64,000 bases of DNA from Bidens hawaiensis. Taxonomy: Eukaryota > Streptophyta > Magnoliopsida > Asterales > Asteraceae. The notes below the pieces were generated by a model. It saw only the letters and a program-made list of their open reading frames with translations. It was not told the DNA's origin and made no database searches. The translations under genes and the position numbers were made by a program. Shown here piece after piece: positions 32,114-45,503 of the stretch. Location of the stretch: assembly GCA_021521415.1 (NCBI GenBank), contig JAIQDT010003013.1, forward strand, positions 1 to 64,000, in the 5' to 3' direction. Numbering within the stretch: the stretch's first letter is position 1; the number at the start of each line of letters is the position of its first letter.

Positions 32114-35100
32114 ATGAAAGACGAGGGAAGCGCAGCTGGACGAGACCCGAGCAACAACGAAGGGTATCAACTTGACCCTGCAGTTCAATCAGCCATCGTC
32201 CAAGTTGTAGCCATTTTTATGAAGAACTTGACTCTTGAAGGGTCTGCTAGAAGCCAGGGAAGAGCTGAGAAGTCTAGGGAGAAAAGTAAGAAGGATGATG
32301 AGAAAGAGAAGAAAGAATCAAGTGTGGTTAAGTCTGTGAAGGTTGATGATAGGAAAAGAGGCTGAGGTGGATACAACTATAAGTCCTTCAAAGGATGTGA
32401 CCGGCCAAAGTTAACCAATTTGGGAGATGCAATCACTACTCTTCAATGGATAACCGCCATGGACAAGGTTATCTGAATTAACGAGTACCGTCCCGACCAA
32501 GTAGTAGGTTATGCCGCTCAGTCATTTAGTGAGGAACCTATGTATTGGTGGGAAAGTGTGGAGCAGAGGAAGAGTTGGGAAGTGATTAAGGAAATGAGGT
32601 GGGATGATCTGAAAGAGTTGGTGATGAAAAGGTTCTGTGCTGACGCCAAAGTTGAGAAGGCAGAGATGAAGTTCCTAAACTTGAAAGCGGGAAGGATGAC
32701 ACACCAGGAGTAACCACAGAGTTCAACCGCATGTCTAGGTTGGTGCCCGATATGGTTAACACTGAGGCTAAAAGAATCAAGTGCTATGTGAAATGATTGC
32801 CACAAAATGTTCGCATACTTGTCAGGGCGAATAAATCGGTTACTTTTGATTCTGCTGTCGAGATCGCGGAGATGGTTTATGAAGACCTGGCTGTGGATGA
32901 TGTCGTGGTGGGAGAAGAGAAGAAAGATAAGAAGTGGGCCGCTCCTGTTAAACGACCTGGTACTCAGTCGTGGAACCCGAAGAACAAGCAGCTGAGAATT
33001 TGGGAGAAGAGGTCGTGTAAGACCTGCGGGAAGATGCACGGTGGTGAGTGCAAGTGGGGTAAAGGATCAGATGTTTGTTATTAATGTGGAAAGGCGCATG
33101 GAGGAGAGTGCAAAGTGGGGTCAAACTCCTGTTATAAGTGCGGAAAGTTGGGGCACTATGCTCATGAGTGCATCGAGAAGCCGGCATGTTTCCGGTGTGG
33201 TAAGACGGGCCACATGGCCAGCGAGTGTACTGAAACTGGAGGAAGCGGGAAGAAGGATGCTAAACCATCAAGACCAAAGACCAGGGCCTACATGTTGACC
33301 CGAGAGCAAGCCAGCAAATTCCAGATGTCGTGACAGGTACGTTCCTAGTAAACGGTATTCCCGCTTCAGTATTGTTTGATTCAGGAGCGAAAAAAAGTTT
33401 AGTAGCTACGCCTTTTAGTAAATTAGCTTAAATGAAATGTTGCCGAGTGTCTGAAACTTTTATAGTAGAAACCTCTAGTGACACTTCGGTTAAAATAACG
33501 AAAATGGTTAAGGACTGTAAGATAGAGTTAGAGGGACATGAGTTCCCTGTTACTTTGTATGTTATGATCTTAGGAGGGTTCGATGTGGTTTTGGGAATGG
33601 ATTGGTTGTCTGAGTATGAAGCTTAGATAGTGTGTAATAGTAGGATAATATGGTTAAAGTCCTTGGATGGTAGTGCGGTGGCGGTTTATGGTAATAAGGA
33701 AAGTTCTGTGCTCAGTGTCATTTCGATGATAAAATCCGAGGGTTTGTTAAGGCGAGGGTGCGGTGCCTACCTGGCATATGTTGTCAACGTTACGGCCGAG
33801 ACGAAATCAATGAAAGATGTTCCTATCGTGCGCGACTACCCAGAAGTATTCCCTGAGGATCTTTCGGGGTTTCAACAGAAGTGAGAGATAGAATTCTAGA
33901 TAAATTTAGTACAAGGAGCCCAGCCCGTCGCGAAAGCGCCTTACCGTCTAGCGCCGTCCGAGATGAAAGAATTGATGTCCCAACTACAAGAACTCGTCGA
34001 CAAAGGTTTTATTAAACCAAGTGTTTCCCCGTGGGGTGCACCAGTGTTATTCGTGAAGAAGAAGGATGGAAGTATGAGAATGTGTATTGACTATCGTGAG
34101 TTGAACAAGCATATGGTAAAGAATAGATATCCTTTGCCAAGGATGGTGGATGATCTGTTTGACCAACTGCAGGGTACAAGTTGGTTGTCACGGATAGATC
34201 TCCGATCATGCTATTATTAGCTAAAGGTGAAAGAGGCAGACATCCCTAAAACAGTGTTTCGAACGCGGTATGGACACTAGGAGTTCCTCGTAATGTCATT
34301 CGGTCTAACGAATGCTCCCCCAGCATTTATGAACATGATGAATAGGGTGTGTCGGCCGATGTTGGATAAGTCAGTTATCGTCTTCATCGATGATATATTG
34401 ATTTATTCAAAGAGCGAGTCTGATCATGCCGAGCAACTGAGAGAAGTATTGGATACTCTGAAGAAAGAGAAGTTGTATAATAAGGTTTCGAAATGCGTGT
34501 TCTGGTTGCGAGTAGTGAAATTTCTAGGTCATGTGATTAATCCTGAAGGGATTACCGTGGACCCATCTAAGATTGAGGCGATAACGAATTGGAAGACTCC
34601 ACAGAATCCGACTTATATACGAAGCTTCTTAGGGTTACCTGGATATTATAGGAGATTCATCAAAGGCTTCTCCAATATAGCCGCACCGTTGACCGGTATC
34701 ACCCGAAAGTCGGTAGTATTTAGTTGGGGAAAGTTCCTAGAAGAATCTTTTGAGGAATTAAATAAACGACTCATGCAAGCTCCAATCCTTGCTCTACCCA
34801 ATGGTGACAAGGATTTGGTTGTTTGTACTGATGCTTCGCATCGTGGGTTAGGTTGCATATTGATGCAACGAGGAAAAGTGATAGCATACGCGTCTAGACA
34901 GTTGAAAGTCCATGAGAGTACTTATCCAATGCATTATTTAGAGCTAGCAGCAATAGTGCACGCTCTGAAGATATGGAGGCATTACCTGTACGGTACTAAG
35001 TGTACTATTTACATGGATCATAAAAGTTTAAAGTACTTCTTCGAGCAGAAGGAGTTGAACATGAGGCAGAGAAGGTGGTTAGAACTGATAAAAGATTACG

Positions 35101-36637
35101 ACTACAACATTAAGTACTATCCAGGTAAATCTGATGTGGTCGCCGATGCGCTAAGTCGTAAGAATGAGGAAGTCAGTGCAACAGTGAAGTGATACAAGTT
35201 GATTAAGAACTCGATTCTATTTGAAGAAATCATCAAGGTGCAAACAAAAGTGCTGGTAGATGAAGGGCTAGTTAAGAAAGAAAGGATTTTTGGACAGCAA
35301 GACGATTTGATGGAATATACGCATGGTGTTAAGACTAGGTCTGATCGTATGTGGATTCCACGCCATGGAAATCTTAGAGGTCGAATCTTAGATGAAGCAC
35401 ATAAGTCAAGGTATTCAATTCACTCAGGAACTAAGAAGATGTACCAAGATTTGATAAGAGACTACTGGTGGCCATGAATGAAGAATTATATAGTAGATTA
35501 TGTTAGTAAGTGCTTAAAATATTTACAAGTAAAGGCAGAGCACCAGAAGCCTTATGGGAAAATGCAAACGCTTGAGATACCTTAATGGAAATGGGAACAA
35601 ATCACCATGGATTTCATAACTAAGCTACCTCGTACAGCTAAGCATCATGATACCATCTGGGTGGTTGTGGATCGTTTGACGAAAAGTGCTCACTTCCTGC
35701 CTATACGAGAGGCTATCTCATAAGATGCGTTAGCAAGTTTGTTTGTCAAGGAGGTTGTGTCTAAGCATGGAGTACCGTGTCTGATAGGGATACTCGGTTT
35801 ACTTCAAGATTCTAGAAGAAGTTCCGTGAAGCTACGGGGACGAGATTGAACATCAGTTTAGCGTATCACCCTCAAACAGATGGACAGTCTGAAAGGACGA
35901 TCCAGACCCATGAGGATATGATACGTGCTTGTGTTTTGGACTGTGGAGGGAGTTGGGATGATCATCTACATCTAGCACAGTTCTCCTATAACAACAGTTA
36001 TCATTCAAGTATTGATATGCCTCCATTTGAGATGCTTTATGGTAGACGATATAGAACCCCGGTATGTTGGGGAGAGATTGGTCAGAAAGAGATGGGAAGT
36101 TTGGAATTTGTGAAAGAAACTTCTTCAAAGTTCGTTTAGATTAGGGCAAGAATGAAAGCTGCTCAAGACAGACAGAAGTCGTATGCGGATAAGCGGCGAC
36201 GGCCGATCGAGTTTAACGTTGGTGACAATGTGATGCTCAAGGTTTCGCCTTGGAAAGGAATTAACCTATTTACGAAGAGGGGAAAGTTGAGTCCAAGGTA
36301 CATTGGACCATTTAAGATTATAGATCGCGTGGGTGAAGTGGCTTACAAGCTGGATTTACCCAATAAGTTAGAAGGAATTCATTTAACCTTCCATGTTTCT
36401 CATTTGAGAAAATGTCTTGCTGATGACACGTCTCACGTGCCATTGATGGACATTGAGGTTGATGAACGGTTGAACTACATTGAGAAACCGATAGAGATTG
36501 TTAATCGCAAGGAGAAGCAACTTCGTCACAAGGTTATACCTTTGGTGAAAGTGATATGGAATCATCGCAAGGGATCAGATGCTACTTGGGAAGCTGAGGA
36601 TGATATGCGCAAGTTTTACCTTAATTTTTTTAAGTAA
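32114..36637 (+). pseudogene. G1 gag-pol polyprotein, broken
   Basis: Domains in order: gag (from ATG 32114) ending in a series of Cys-rich knuckles, two of them canonical CCHC (CYKCGKLGHYAHEC and the next, 33130-33230). Protease has Phe-Asp-Ser-Gly (about 33375). RT has FIDDILIYS (about 34380), RNase H has CTDAS (about 34825), then come the integrase zinc region and catalytic core (35380-36140). A C-terminal chromodomain-like tail has Thr-Trp-Glu-Ala-Glu. At least ten stops and several frameshifts interrupt it (stops after 32365, in the PR/RT linker, in RT at about 34218, at 35189 and 35475). Stops at 35189, 35475, 35583 and 36137 recur at the same sites in G2. Confidence 0.85.
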
Positions 36638-36694
36638 TAGTTAGGTTTCGAGGGCGAAACCTAACTATTACTTAAAAAGATTAAGGTAAAACTT
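36611..36694. repeat. 40-bp perfect-hairpin inverted duplication at the end of G1 pol
   Basis: The left arm (36611-36650) and right arm (36655-36694) are reverse complements with one mismatch in 40, around AGGG. The left arm contains the last pol codons and stop, so the right arm is an inverted copy of coding sequence. The short GGTTTCG/CGAAACC pair at the centre probably pre-existed and seeded it. Confidence 0.95.
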
Positions 36695-36710
36695 AGAAGA
36701 AACCTCTTTA

Positions 36711-36722
36711 AGGAGGGAAGAC
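36711..36722 (+). other. Polypurine tract of G1
   Basis: AAGGAGGGAAGA lies just before the LTR start at 36724. Confidence 0.75.
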
Positions 36723-36723
36723 T

Positions 36724-38834
36724 TGTAACATCCTAAAATTTACAATATTAATAAAAGAAAGTTTATGTTTTGAATCGTGTGTTAATACTTAATTAATATT
36801 AAATAAAAGAAAGAAGTATGGACTTGAATAATTAAATATAGAATAAGGGATGGGATGGGGGCTTAGGTCCATGGGCTTAAGAGTATAAATACTCTCTTAA
36901 ACCACCCCAAAACCCTAAATCCTCATTTCCATCTTTCCATAATCTCTACACACTCAAAAATACACACATACAAACCCACCCTTATGGCCGCGAGCTAGGG
37001 GAAGGAATCCAAGACCACATCAAGCTACATATTGATAGATCTGAGATATTTAAACAAGATTCAAGACTATTGTTCATAACCAAGCTAAACCGTGACCTAA
37101 CAAACGATTAAAGGTACGTTCTTGATCTTTAAAGTTTACATTTTAATGAACTGTTTGCCTTGAAACTTAAACGTAGAGTATATCCGGTATAAACAAACCA
37201 TAAAGTAGTAAACTTGATGTTAAAATGGACTTAACAAACTTACGATTATGAACGGCTCGTTTAAAGAAACCCTAGATCTAGTTTTGGAACATTTTTACTA
37301 TAAAGGTTCAAGCTTTATGATGTAAACGGGTCAAGATAAGGACGACAATGGTTAAAGAATGTTCATGGGCGATACCAAACCTTAACAAGTGTATTATGGT
37401 CACGAGATGTGCATTAAGGATGATTAAACATGCCGGGGGCAGCAACTCAGTAAGTTCGCTTAAAGAAAGTTCGCTTACATGCAAGTTTGCTTACATACAA
37501 GTTCGCTGACAATTATGTTTGCTTACATATAATTCGCTGACAACTATGTTCGCTTACATATAAGTTCGCTTACAAATCCAAGATTCGATTACATTAAGGC
37601 TCGATTACTTTGGAATACCTAGATGGTTCGAATGAAAGGGAATGAAAGAAAGATTACCAAAGAAAGAAAGAATATTAAAGTAAATGAAAACCACAAATTC
37701 AAATATGCTAGGGTTATGAATAAAATCTAAGTAAAAGTAATCTAAATCGAGGCCGTTATATTAGACCAGACTTAGCCATTTTGGCTGAAATACAAATAGG
37801 ACGAGTATTGATATATGTACACAGTTAGCAGAGCTCAGTTAAAGAAGGGATTAAAGATTAACGGAGAAAGAAGTTGGATCCAAGTGAGTTTTTAACCCCA
37901 TTTCCTTGTTATGTTTTCGGGGCTGTGTGCATACTCAATGTGAATGTTAATACACTTACCTTAAATGGTAAGTGTATGTCTTAATGATGAATGTGATAGC
38001 TATGTTTAAATTATGAATGCATGCTTGACAATACATGAACGACCTTCACGTATTGCACGTATTTCTAAGGAAAGTATAGTGTATCATGTATGATATAAGT
38101 ATGTGAATAAGGAAGTATGGATGACTATGATATGTATGATATTATGTAAGATATGTATGACTGTGATAATGGAGATGATAATGACAGGTAAGGTAAGGTT
38201 AAAGGGTTGCATACCCTAATAAAATATGCGAAGGATACAAGGTTGCATACACTAATAATATATGCGAATGTTAAAGGGTTGCATACCCTAATAATATATG
38301 CAAAGGATAAAGGGTTGCATACCCTACTAATATATACGAAGGTAAAAGGGTTGCATACCCTAATAATATATGCGAAGGTTATAGGGCATAATGCTCTTTA
38401 AAACGTGAGGTATGAATATGAAAAAAAGAAAGTATGAAGGTAAGTAAGTATATTATAAACGAAAGTATAAAAGTATGAAGTATGTATGAAAGTATGTAGT
38501 TATGAATGTGTTGTATGTTGTATGATTAACTAGAGCTCACTCAGCGTAGCTGACTTTTAGTATGCACGCAGGTGAGTAGAATGAGACAACTGGATTGAGC
38601 GGGGGCACATGGCAGAAGAGTAAGAGTCTGACAACTGAAGACTCAAGATGTTTTATGATTAATGTTTTGATTTTGAAAGAAAATGTGTTTATTTGAGACA
38701 AGTTATGAATTGAAATGTAATGTTTTATGAAAATTTTAATATTCCGCGAATGTTTTAATTAACTCTGATGATTAGAACTGTGATTATGAGTAAATCCAAC
38801 GTCCAATGTGAGGCACCGGCAACGGGGCCTTACA
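36724..38834 (+). repeat. Complete LTR shared by G1 and G2 (2,111 bp)
   Basis: It serves as the 3' LTR of G1 and the 5' LTR of G2: a purine tract precedes it and a primer site follows it. It has TATAAATA at 36884-36891, about eight AAGTTCGCT-(T/G)ACA units at 37450-37580, and the 36-bp repeat at 38200-38400. Confidence 0.9.
38198..38400 (+). repeat. 36-bp tandem repeat, LTR copy 2
   Basis: Five to six GGGTTGCATACCCTAATAAT-type units, the same array as at 18594 with a few unit-level changes (ATACACTAA in one unit). Confidence 0.9.
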
Positions 38835-39343
38835 AGTTGGTATCAGAGAAAAGTTCGAGAGATTTAAGCATCCTACATGCTTAGACTCGAACAGAGAATG
38901 GGATTTAAGTGAGAAAGAGAAAAGATGCCACTTCAAGAATGCCATGTGTCACTCAAGCAAGCTTAGTAAAGATAATGTATATGGTAAAATAATGTATGTA
39001 TTAGCTTAATTGCTAAAGGAAGGATATGTGAATGATAGAGATAGGATTAATTGATTTCCTTGATTGATTAACTGTTTGAAAGTAGAACCAGCAGAAATAG
39101 ACTCATTTGAGGAAGTGTATAGGACACGGAAAGTAACGTGATCAGCTAATCACAGTTAGCCACTATTATTACCTGTTAGCGTTACTATCCTTGTACTAAA
39201 TAGTTCCTTGAGTGATGACGTTTGTGTTTTCCCTTTTGGAATACGATGGTTGGAGCTAGAGAAGTTGTGAGAGCAGGAGGTCGCACTGGACGCCGTGGCA
39301 GCCTCGTCTTGTCCGACAACCTTCGGTAGAAACAGCTTCCAAC

Positions 39344-42300
39344 ACGGAAGACGAGGGAAGCGCAGCTAGAAGAAACCCGAGCAATAACGAAGGGTATCAA
39401 CTTGACCCTGCAGTTCAAGAAGCCATTGTCCAAGCTGTAGCCACTGCTGTGAAGAACTTGACTCTTGAAGGGTCTGCTAGTAGCCATGGAAGAGCTGAGA
39501 AGTCTGGGGAGAAAAGAAAGAAGGATGATGAGAAAGAGAAGGAAGAAGCAAGTGTGGTTAAGTCTGTGAAGGTTGATGATAGGAAAAGAGGCCGAGGTGG
39601 GTGCAACTATAAGTCCTTCAAAGGATGTGACCCGCAAAAGCTAACCGGTTTGGGAGACACAATCGCTACTCTTCAATGGATAACCGCCATGGACAAGGTT
39701 ATCCGAATTAGCGAGTATCGTCCCGACCAAGCAGTAGGTTATGCCACTCAATCATTTGGTGAGGAAGCTATGTATTGGTGGGAAAGTGTGGAGCAGAGGA
39801 AGAGTCGGGAAGAGATTAAGACAATGAGGTGGGATGATCTGAAAGAGTTGGTGATGAAATTGTTCTGTGCTGACGCCAAAGTTGAGAAGGCGGAGATGAA
39901 GTTCCTGAACTTGAAAGCGGGAAGGATGACACACCAGGAGTATACCACAGAGTTCAACCACATGTCTAGGTTGGTGCCCGATATGGTTAACACTGAGGCT
40001 AAAAGAATCAAGTGCTATGTGAAAGGATTGCCACAGAATGTTCACATACTAGTTAGAGCGAATAAGCCAGGTACTTTGGACTCTGCTGTCGAGCTCGCGG
40101 AGATGGTTTATGAAGACCTGGCTGTGGATGATGTCGTGGTGGGAGAAGAGAAGAAAGATAAGAAGTGGGTCCCTCCTGTTAGACGACCTGGTACTCAGTC
40201 GTGGAACCCTAAGAACAAGCAGCCGAGAGTTTGGGAGAAGGGGTGGTGTAAGACCTGCGGGAAGATGCACGGTGGTGAGTGTAAGTGGGGTAAAGGATCA
40301 GATGTTTGTTATAAATGTGGAAAGGCGCATGGAGGAGAGGGCAAAGTAGGGTCAAACTCTTGTTATAAGTGCTGAAAGGTGGGGCACTATGCTCATGAGT
40401 GCAGCGAGAGGCCGACATGTTTCCGGTGTGGTAAGACGGGCCACATGGCCAGGGAGTGTACTGCAACTGGAGGAAGGTTGAAGAAGGATGCTGAACCATC
40501 AAGACCAAAGACCAGGGCCTACATGTTGACCCAAGAGCAAGCCAAGCAGATTCCAGATGTCGTGACAGGTACGTTCCTAGTAAACGGTATTTCCGCTTCA
40601 ATATTGTTTGATTCAGGTGCGAACAAAAGTTTCGTAGCTACGCCGTTTAGTAAATTAGCTAAAATGAAATGTTTCCGAGTGTCTGAAACTTTTATAGTAG
40701 AAACCGCTAGTGACACTTCGGTTAAAATAATGAAAATGGTTAAGGACTGTAAGATAGAGGTAGAGGGACATGAGTTCCCTATTACTTTGTATGTTTTGAC
40801 CTTAGGAGGGTTCGATGTGGTTTTGGGAATGGATTGGTTGTCTGAATATGAAGCTCAGATATTGTGTAAGAGTAGGATAGTAAGGTTAAAGTCCTTGGAT
40901 GGTAGTGCGGTGACGGTTTATGGTGATAAGGAAAGTTCTGGGCTTAATGTCATTTCGATGATAAAAGCCGAGGGTTTGTTAAGGTGAGGGTGCGGTGCTT
41001 ACCTGTAATATGTTGTCAACCTATGGCTGAGACGAAAGAAATGAAAGATGCTCCTATCGTGAACGACTACCCAGAAGTATTACCTGAGGATCTTCCAAGG
41101 TTGCCACCGGAGCTAGAGAGAGAATTCCAGATAGATTTAGTACCAGGAGCCAAGCCCTTCGCGAAAGCGCCATACCATCTAGCGTCCTCTGAGATGAAAG
41201 AATTGATGTCCCAACTACAAGAACTCCTCGACAAAGGTTTTATTGGACCAATTGTTTCCTTGTGGGGCACACCAGTGTTATTCGTGAAGAAGAAGAAGGA
41301 TGGAAGTATGAGAATGTGTATTGACTATCGTGAGTTGAACAAGCTTACGGTAAAGAATAGATATCCTTTGCCAAGGATTGATGATCTGTTTAACCAGCTG
41401 AGAGGTTCAAGTTGGTTGTCACGGATAGATCTCCAATCAGGCTATCATCGGTTAAGGGTGAAAGAGGCAGACATCCCTAAAACAGCTTTTCGGATGCGGT
41501 ATAGACTCTACGATTTCCTCGTAATGTCATTCGTTCTAATGAATGCTCCCGCATCATTTATGGACATAATGAATAGGGTGTATCGGCCAATGTTGGATAA
41601 GTCAGTTATCGTCTTTATCGATGATATATTGATTTATTCAAAGAGCGATTCTGATCATGCCAAGCATCTGAGATAAGTATTGGAGACTCTGAAGAAAGAG
41701 AAATTGTATGCTATGTTTTCAAAATGCGCGTTCTAGTTGCGAGAAGTGCAATTTCTAGGTCACTCGAGTAATCCTGAAGGGATTACTTTGGACCCATCTA
41801 AGATTGAGGCGATAACGAATTGGAAGACTCCACGGAATACGACTAATATACGAAGCTTCTTAGGGTTAGCTGGCTACTCTAAGAGATTCATAGAAGGCTT
41901 CTCCAAGATAGCTGCACTGTTGACCGGTATGACCCGAAAGTCGGTAGTATTCAGTTGGGGAAAGTTCCAAGAAGAAGCTTTAGAAGAATTAAATAAACGA
42001 CTCACGCAAGCTCCAATCCTTGCTCTACCCTATGGTGACGAGGATTTTGTTGTTTGTACTGATGCTTCACATCGTGGGTAAGGTTGTGTGTTGATGCAAC
42101 GAGGAAAAGTGATAGCATACGCGTCTAGACAGTTGAAAATCCATGAGAGTACTTATCGGACGCATGATTTAGAGCTAGCAGCAGTAGTGCATGCTCTTAA
42201 GATATGGAGACATTACCTGTACGGTACTGAGTGTACTATTTACACGGATCATAAAAGTTTAAAGTACTTCTTCGTGCAGAAGGAGTTGAACATGAGGCAG

Positions 42301-43866
42301 AGAAGGTCGTTAGAACTTATAAAAGATTACGACTGCGACATTAAGTACTATCCTGGTAAATCTAATGTGGTCGCTGATGCGCTAAGTCGTAAGAATGAGG
42401 AAGTCATTGCAACAGTGAAGTGATACAAGTTGATTATGAACTCGATTCTATTTGAAGAAATCATCAAGGTGCAAACAAAAGTGCTGGTAGATGAAGGGCT
42501 AGTTAAGAAAGAAAGGATTTTTGGACAGCAAGACGAGTTGATGGAATATACGCATGGTGTTAAGACTAGGTCTGATCGTATGTGGATTCCACGCCATGGA
42601 AATCTTAGAGGTCTAATCTTAGATGAAGCACATAAGTCAAGGTATTCAATTCACTCATGAACTAAGAAGATGTACCAAGATTTGAAAAGAGACTACTGGT
42701 GGCCATGAATGAAGAATGATATAGTAGATTATGTTAATAAGTGCTTAACTTATTTACAAGTAAAGGCAGAGCACCAGAAGCCTTATGGGAAAATGCAAAC
42801 GCTTGAGATACCTTAATGGAAATGGGAACAAATCACCATGGATTTCATAACTAAGCTACCTTGTACAGCTAAGCATCATGATACCATCTGGGTGGTTGTG
42901 GATCGTTTGACGAAAAGTGCTCACTTCCTGCCTATACGAGAGGCCATCTCGTCAGAAATGTTAGCAAGTTTGTTCGTCAAGGAGGTTGTGTCTAAGCATG
43001 GAGTATCGTGTCTAATAGGGATACTCGGTTTACTTCAAGATTCTGGAAGAAGTTCCATGAAGCTATGGGTACGAGATTGAACATCAGTTTAGCGTATCAC
43101 CCTCAAACAGATGGACAGTGTGAAAGGACGATCCAGACCCTTGAGGATATGATATGTGCTTGTGTTTTAGACTTTGGAGGAAGTTGTGATGATCATCTGC
43201 ATCTGGCAGAGTTCTCCTATAACAACAGTTACCATTCAAGTATTGATATGCCTCCATTTGAGATGCTTTATGGTAGACGATATAGAACCCCGGTATGTTG
43301 GGGAGAGATTGGTCAGAAAGAGATGGGAAGTTTGGAATTTGTGAAAGAAACTTCTTCAAAGTTCGTTTAGATTAGGGCAAGAATGAAAGCTACTCAAGAC
43401 AGACAGAAGTCGTATGCGGATAAGCGGCGACGGCCGATCGAGTTTAACGTTGGTGACAATGTGATGCTCAAGGTCTCTCCATGGAAAGGAATTATCCTAT
43501 TTAGGAAGAGGGGAAAGTTGAGTCCAAGGTACATTGGACCGTTTAAGATTATATATCGTGTGGGTGAAGTGGCTTACAAGCTGGATTTACCCGATGAGTT
43601 AGAAGGAATTCATTCAACCTTCCATGTTTCTCATCTGAGAAAATGTCTAGCTGATGACACGTCTCACGTGCCATTGATGGACATTGAGGTTGATGAACAG
43701 TTGAACTACATTGAGCAACCAATAGAGATTGTTGATCGCAAGGAGAAGCAACTTCGTCACAAGGTTATACCTTTAGTGAAAGTGATATGGAAGCATCGCA
43801 AGGGATCAGATCAACTTGGGAAGCTGAGGATGAGATGTGCAAGTTTTACCTTAATCTGTTTAAGTA
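39344..43866 (+). pseudogene. G2 gag-pol polyprotein, broken
   Basis: The frame at the gag start reads ACG where G1 has ATG, so initiation is lost. Gag then stays open to a TGA at the third knuckle (about 40372). The rest follows as protease (Phe-Asp-Ser-Gly near 40610), RT with FIDDILIYS (near 41620), RNase H (CTDAS near 42055), integrase (42600-43370) and the C-terminal tail, with stops in between and a frameshift near 40985. It has fewer stops than G1, so longer stretches remain open (gag 308 codons, protease 202, RT 230). Its tail is frameshifted near 43810 and runs into LTR sequence. Confidence 0.85.
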
Positions 43867-43867
43867 G

Positions 43868-45503
43868 CAAACTTGATGTTAAAATGGACTTAACAAATTT
43901 ATGATTATGAACGACTCATTTAAAGAAACCCTAGACCTAGTTTTGGAATGTTTTTACGATAAAGGTTCAAGTTTTATGATGTAAACGCGTCAAGATAAGG
44001 ACGGGAATGGTTAGAGAATGTTCATGGGCGATACCAAACCTTAACAAGTGTATTATGGTCGCGAGATGTGCGTTAAGGATGATGAAACGAGCTGGGGGCA
44101 GCAACTCAGTAAGTTCGCTTACAGCAAGTTCGCTTACATCAAGTTCGCTTACATGCAAGTTCGCTTACATGCAAGTTCGCTTACATATAAGTTCGCTGAC
44201 AATTATGTTCGCTTACATATAAGTTCGCTGACAATTATGTTCGCTTACATATAAGTTCGCTTACAAATCCAAGATTCGATCACATTAAGGCTCGGTTACT
44301 TTGGAATACCTAGATGGTTCGAATGCAAGGGAATGAAAGAAAGATTACCAAAGAAAGAAAGAATATTAAAGTAAATGAAAACCACAAATTCAAATATGCT
44401 AGGGTTTATGAATAAAATCTAAGTAAAAGTAATCTAAAACGAAGCCATTAGATTAGACCAGACATAGCCATTTTGACTGAAATACAAATAGGACGAGCAT
44501 TGATATATGTACATAGTTAGCAGAGCTCAGTTAAAGAAGGGATTAACGATTAACGGAGAAAGAAACAGGATCCAGGTGAGTTTCTAGCCCCATTTCCTTG
44601 TTATGTTTTCGGGGCTATGTGCATACTCAATGGGAATGTTAATACACTTACCTTAAATGGTAATTGTATGTCTTAATGATTAATGTGATAGCTATGTTTA
44701 AATTATGAATGCATGCTTGACAGTACGTGAACAATCTTCGGGTATTGCACATATTGCTAAGGAAAGTATAGTGTATCGTGTATGATATGAGTATGTGAAT
44801 AAGGAAGTATGGATGACTATGGTATGTATGATATTATGTAAGATATGTATGAATGTGATAATGGAAATGATAATGACAGGTAAGGTATGGTTAAAGGGTT
44901 GCATACCCTAATAATATATGCGAATGATAAAGGTTTGCATACCCTAATAATATATGCGAAGGTTAAAGGGTTGCATACCCTAATAATATATGCGAAGGAT
45001 AAAGGGTTGCATACCCTACTAATATATGCGAATGTTAAAGGGTTGCATACCCTAATAATATATGCGAATGTTATAGGGCATAATGCTCTTTAAAACGTGA
45101 GGTATGAATATGAAAGAAAGAAAGTATGAAGGTAAGTAAGTATATTATAAACGAAAGTATGAAAGTATGAAGTATGTAGTTATGAATGTGTTGTATGTTG
45201 TATGATTAAATAGAACTGACTCAGCATAGCTGACTTTTAGTATGCACGCAGGTGAGTAGAATGAGACAGCTGGCTTGAGCGGGGGCACATGGCAGAAGAA
45301 TAAGAGTCTGGCATCTGAAGACTCAAGATGTTTTATGTTTAATGTTTTGATTTTGAAAGACAATGTGTTTATTTGAGACAAGTTATGAATTGAAATGTAA
45401 TGTTTATGAAAGTGTTAATATTCCGCGAATGTTTTAATTAACTCTGATGATTAGAACTCTGATTATGAGTAAATCCAACGTACAATGTGAGGCACCGGCA
45501 ACG
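43868..45503 (+). repeat. Truncated third LTR of the G1/G2 cluster
   Basis: It corresponds to the shared LTR from about its position 485 onward; the bases around the join (TAAGTAG) occur at both parental sites. It carries about ten AAGTTCGCTTACA/AAGTTCGCTGACA units (44110-44265) and a 36-bp array (44887-45085). It ends at GGCAACG instead of running on to CCTTACA. Confidence 0.85.
44887..45085 (+). repeat. 36-bp tandem repeat, LTR copy 3
   Basis: Same unit as in the other two LTRs, about five to six copies. Confidence 0.9.

Larger units (their letters stand above)
17232..38834 (+). mobile_element. Ty3/gypsy chromovirus-type element G1, split by a nested copia element
   Basis: A 5' LTR (17232-31619, interrupted), an internal region (31620-36723) and a 3' LTR (36724-38834) form a full element. 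LTRs start TGTAACATC and end GGGGCCTT(G/A)CA. The primer site TGGTATCAGAG follows at 31623 and a purine tract precedes the 3' LTR. Domain order is gag, protease, RT, RNase H, integrase, then a chromodomain-like tail. This order and the 2-kb LTRs fit the Tekay/Del group, by recollection. The bases before the 5' LTR are GTTCC. The 3' LTR is shared with a second internal region (G2), so no target duplication can be tested. Many stops make it non-autonomous. Confidence 0.85.
38835..45503 (+). mobile_element. Ty3/gypsy element G2, tandem with G1
   Basis: The internal region (38835 to about 43866) follows the shared LTR and its primer site (38838) and ends in a 5'-truncated third LTR. It is closely similar to G1 throughout, including shared stop codons and a shared frameshift. 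The purine tract and the first part of the 3' LTR are deleted, and the last 10 or so LTR bases are also missing. The arrangement fits unequal LTR recombination or repeated insertion within one family. Confidence 0.8.
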
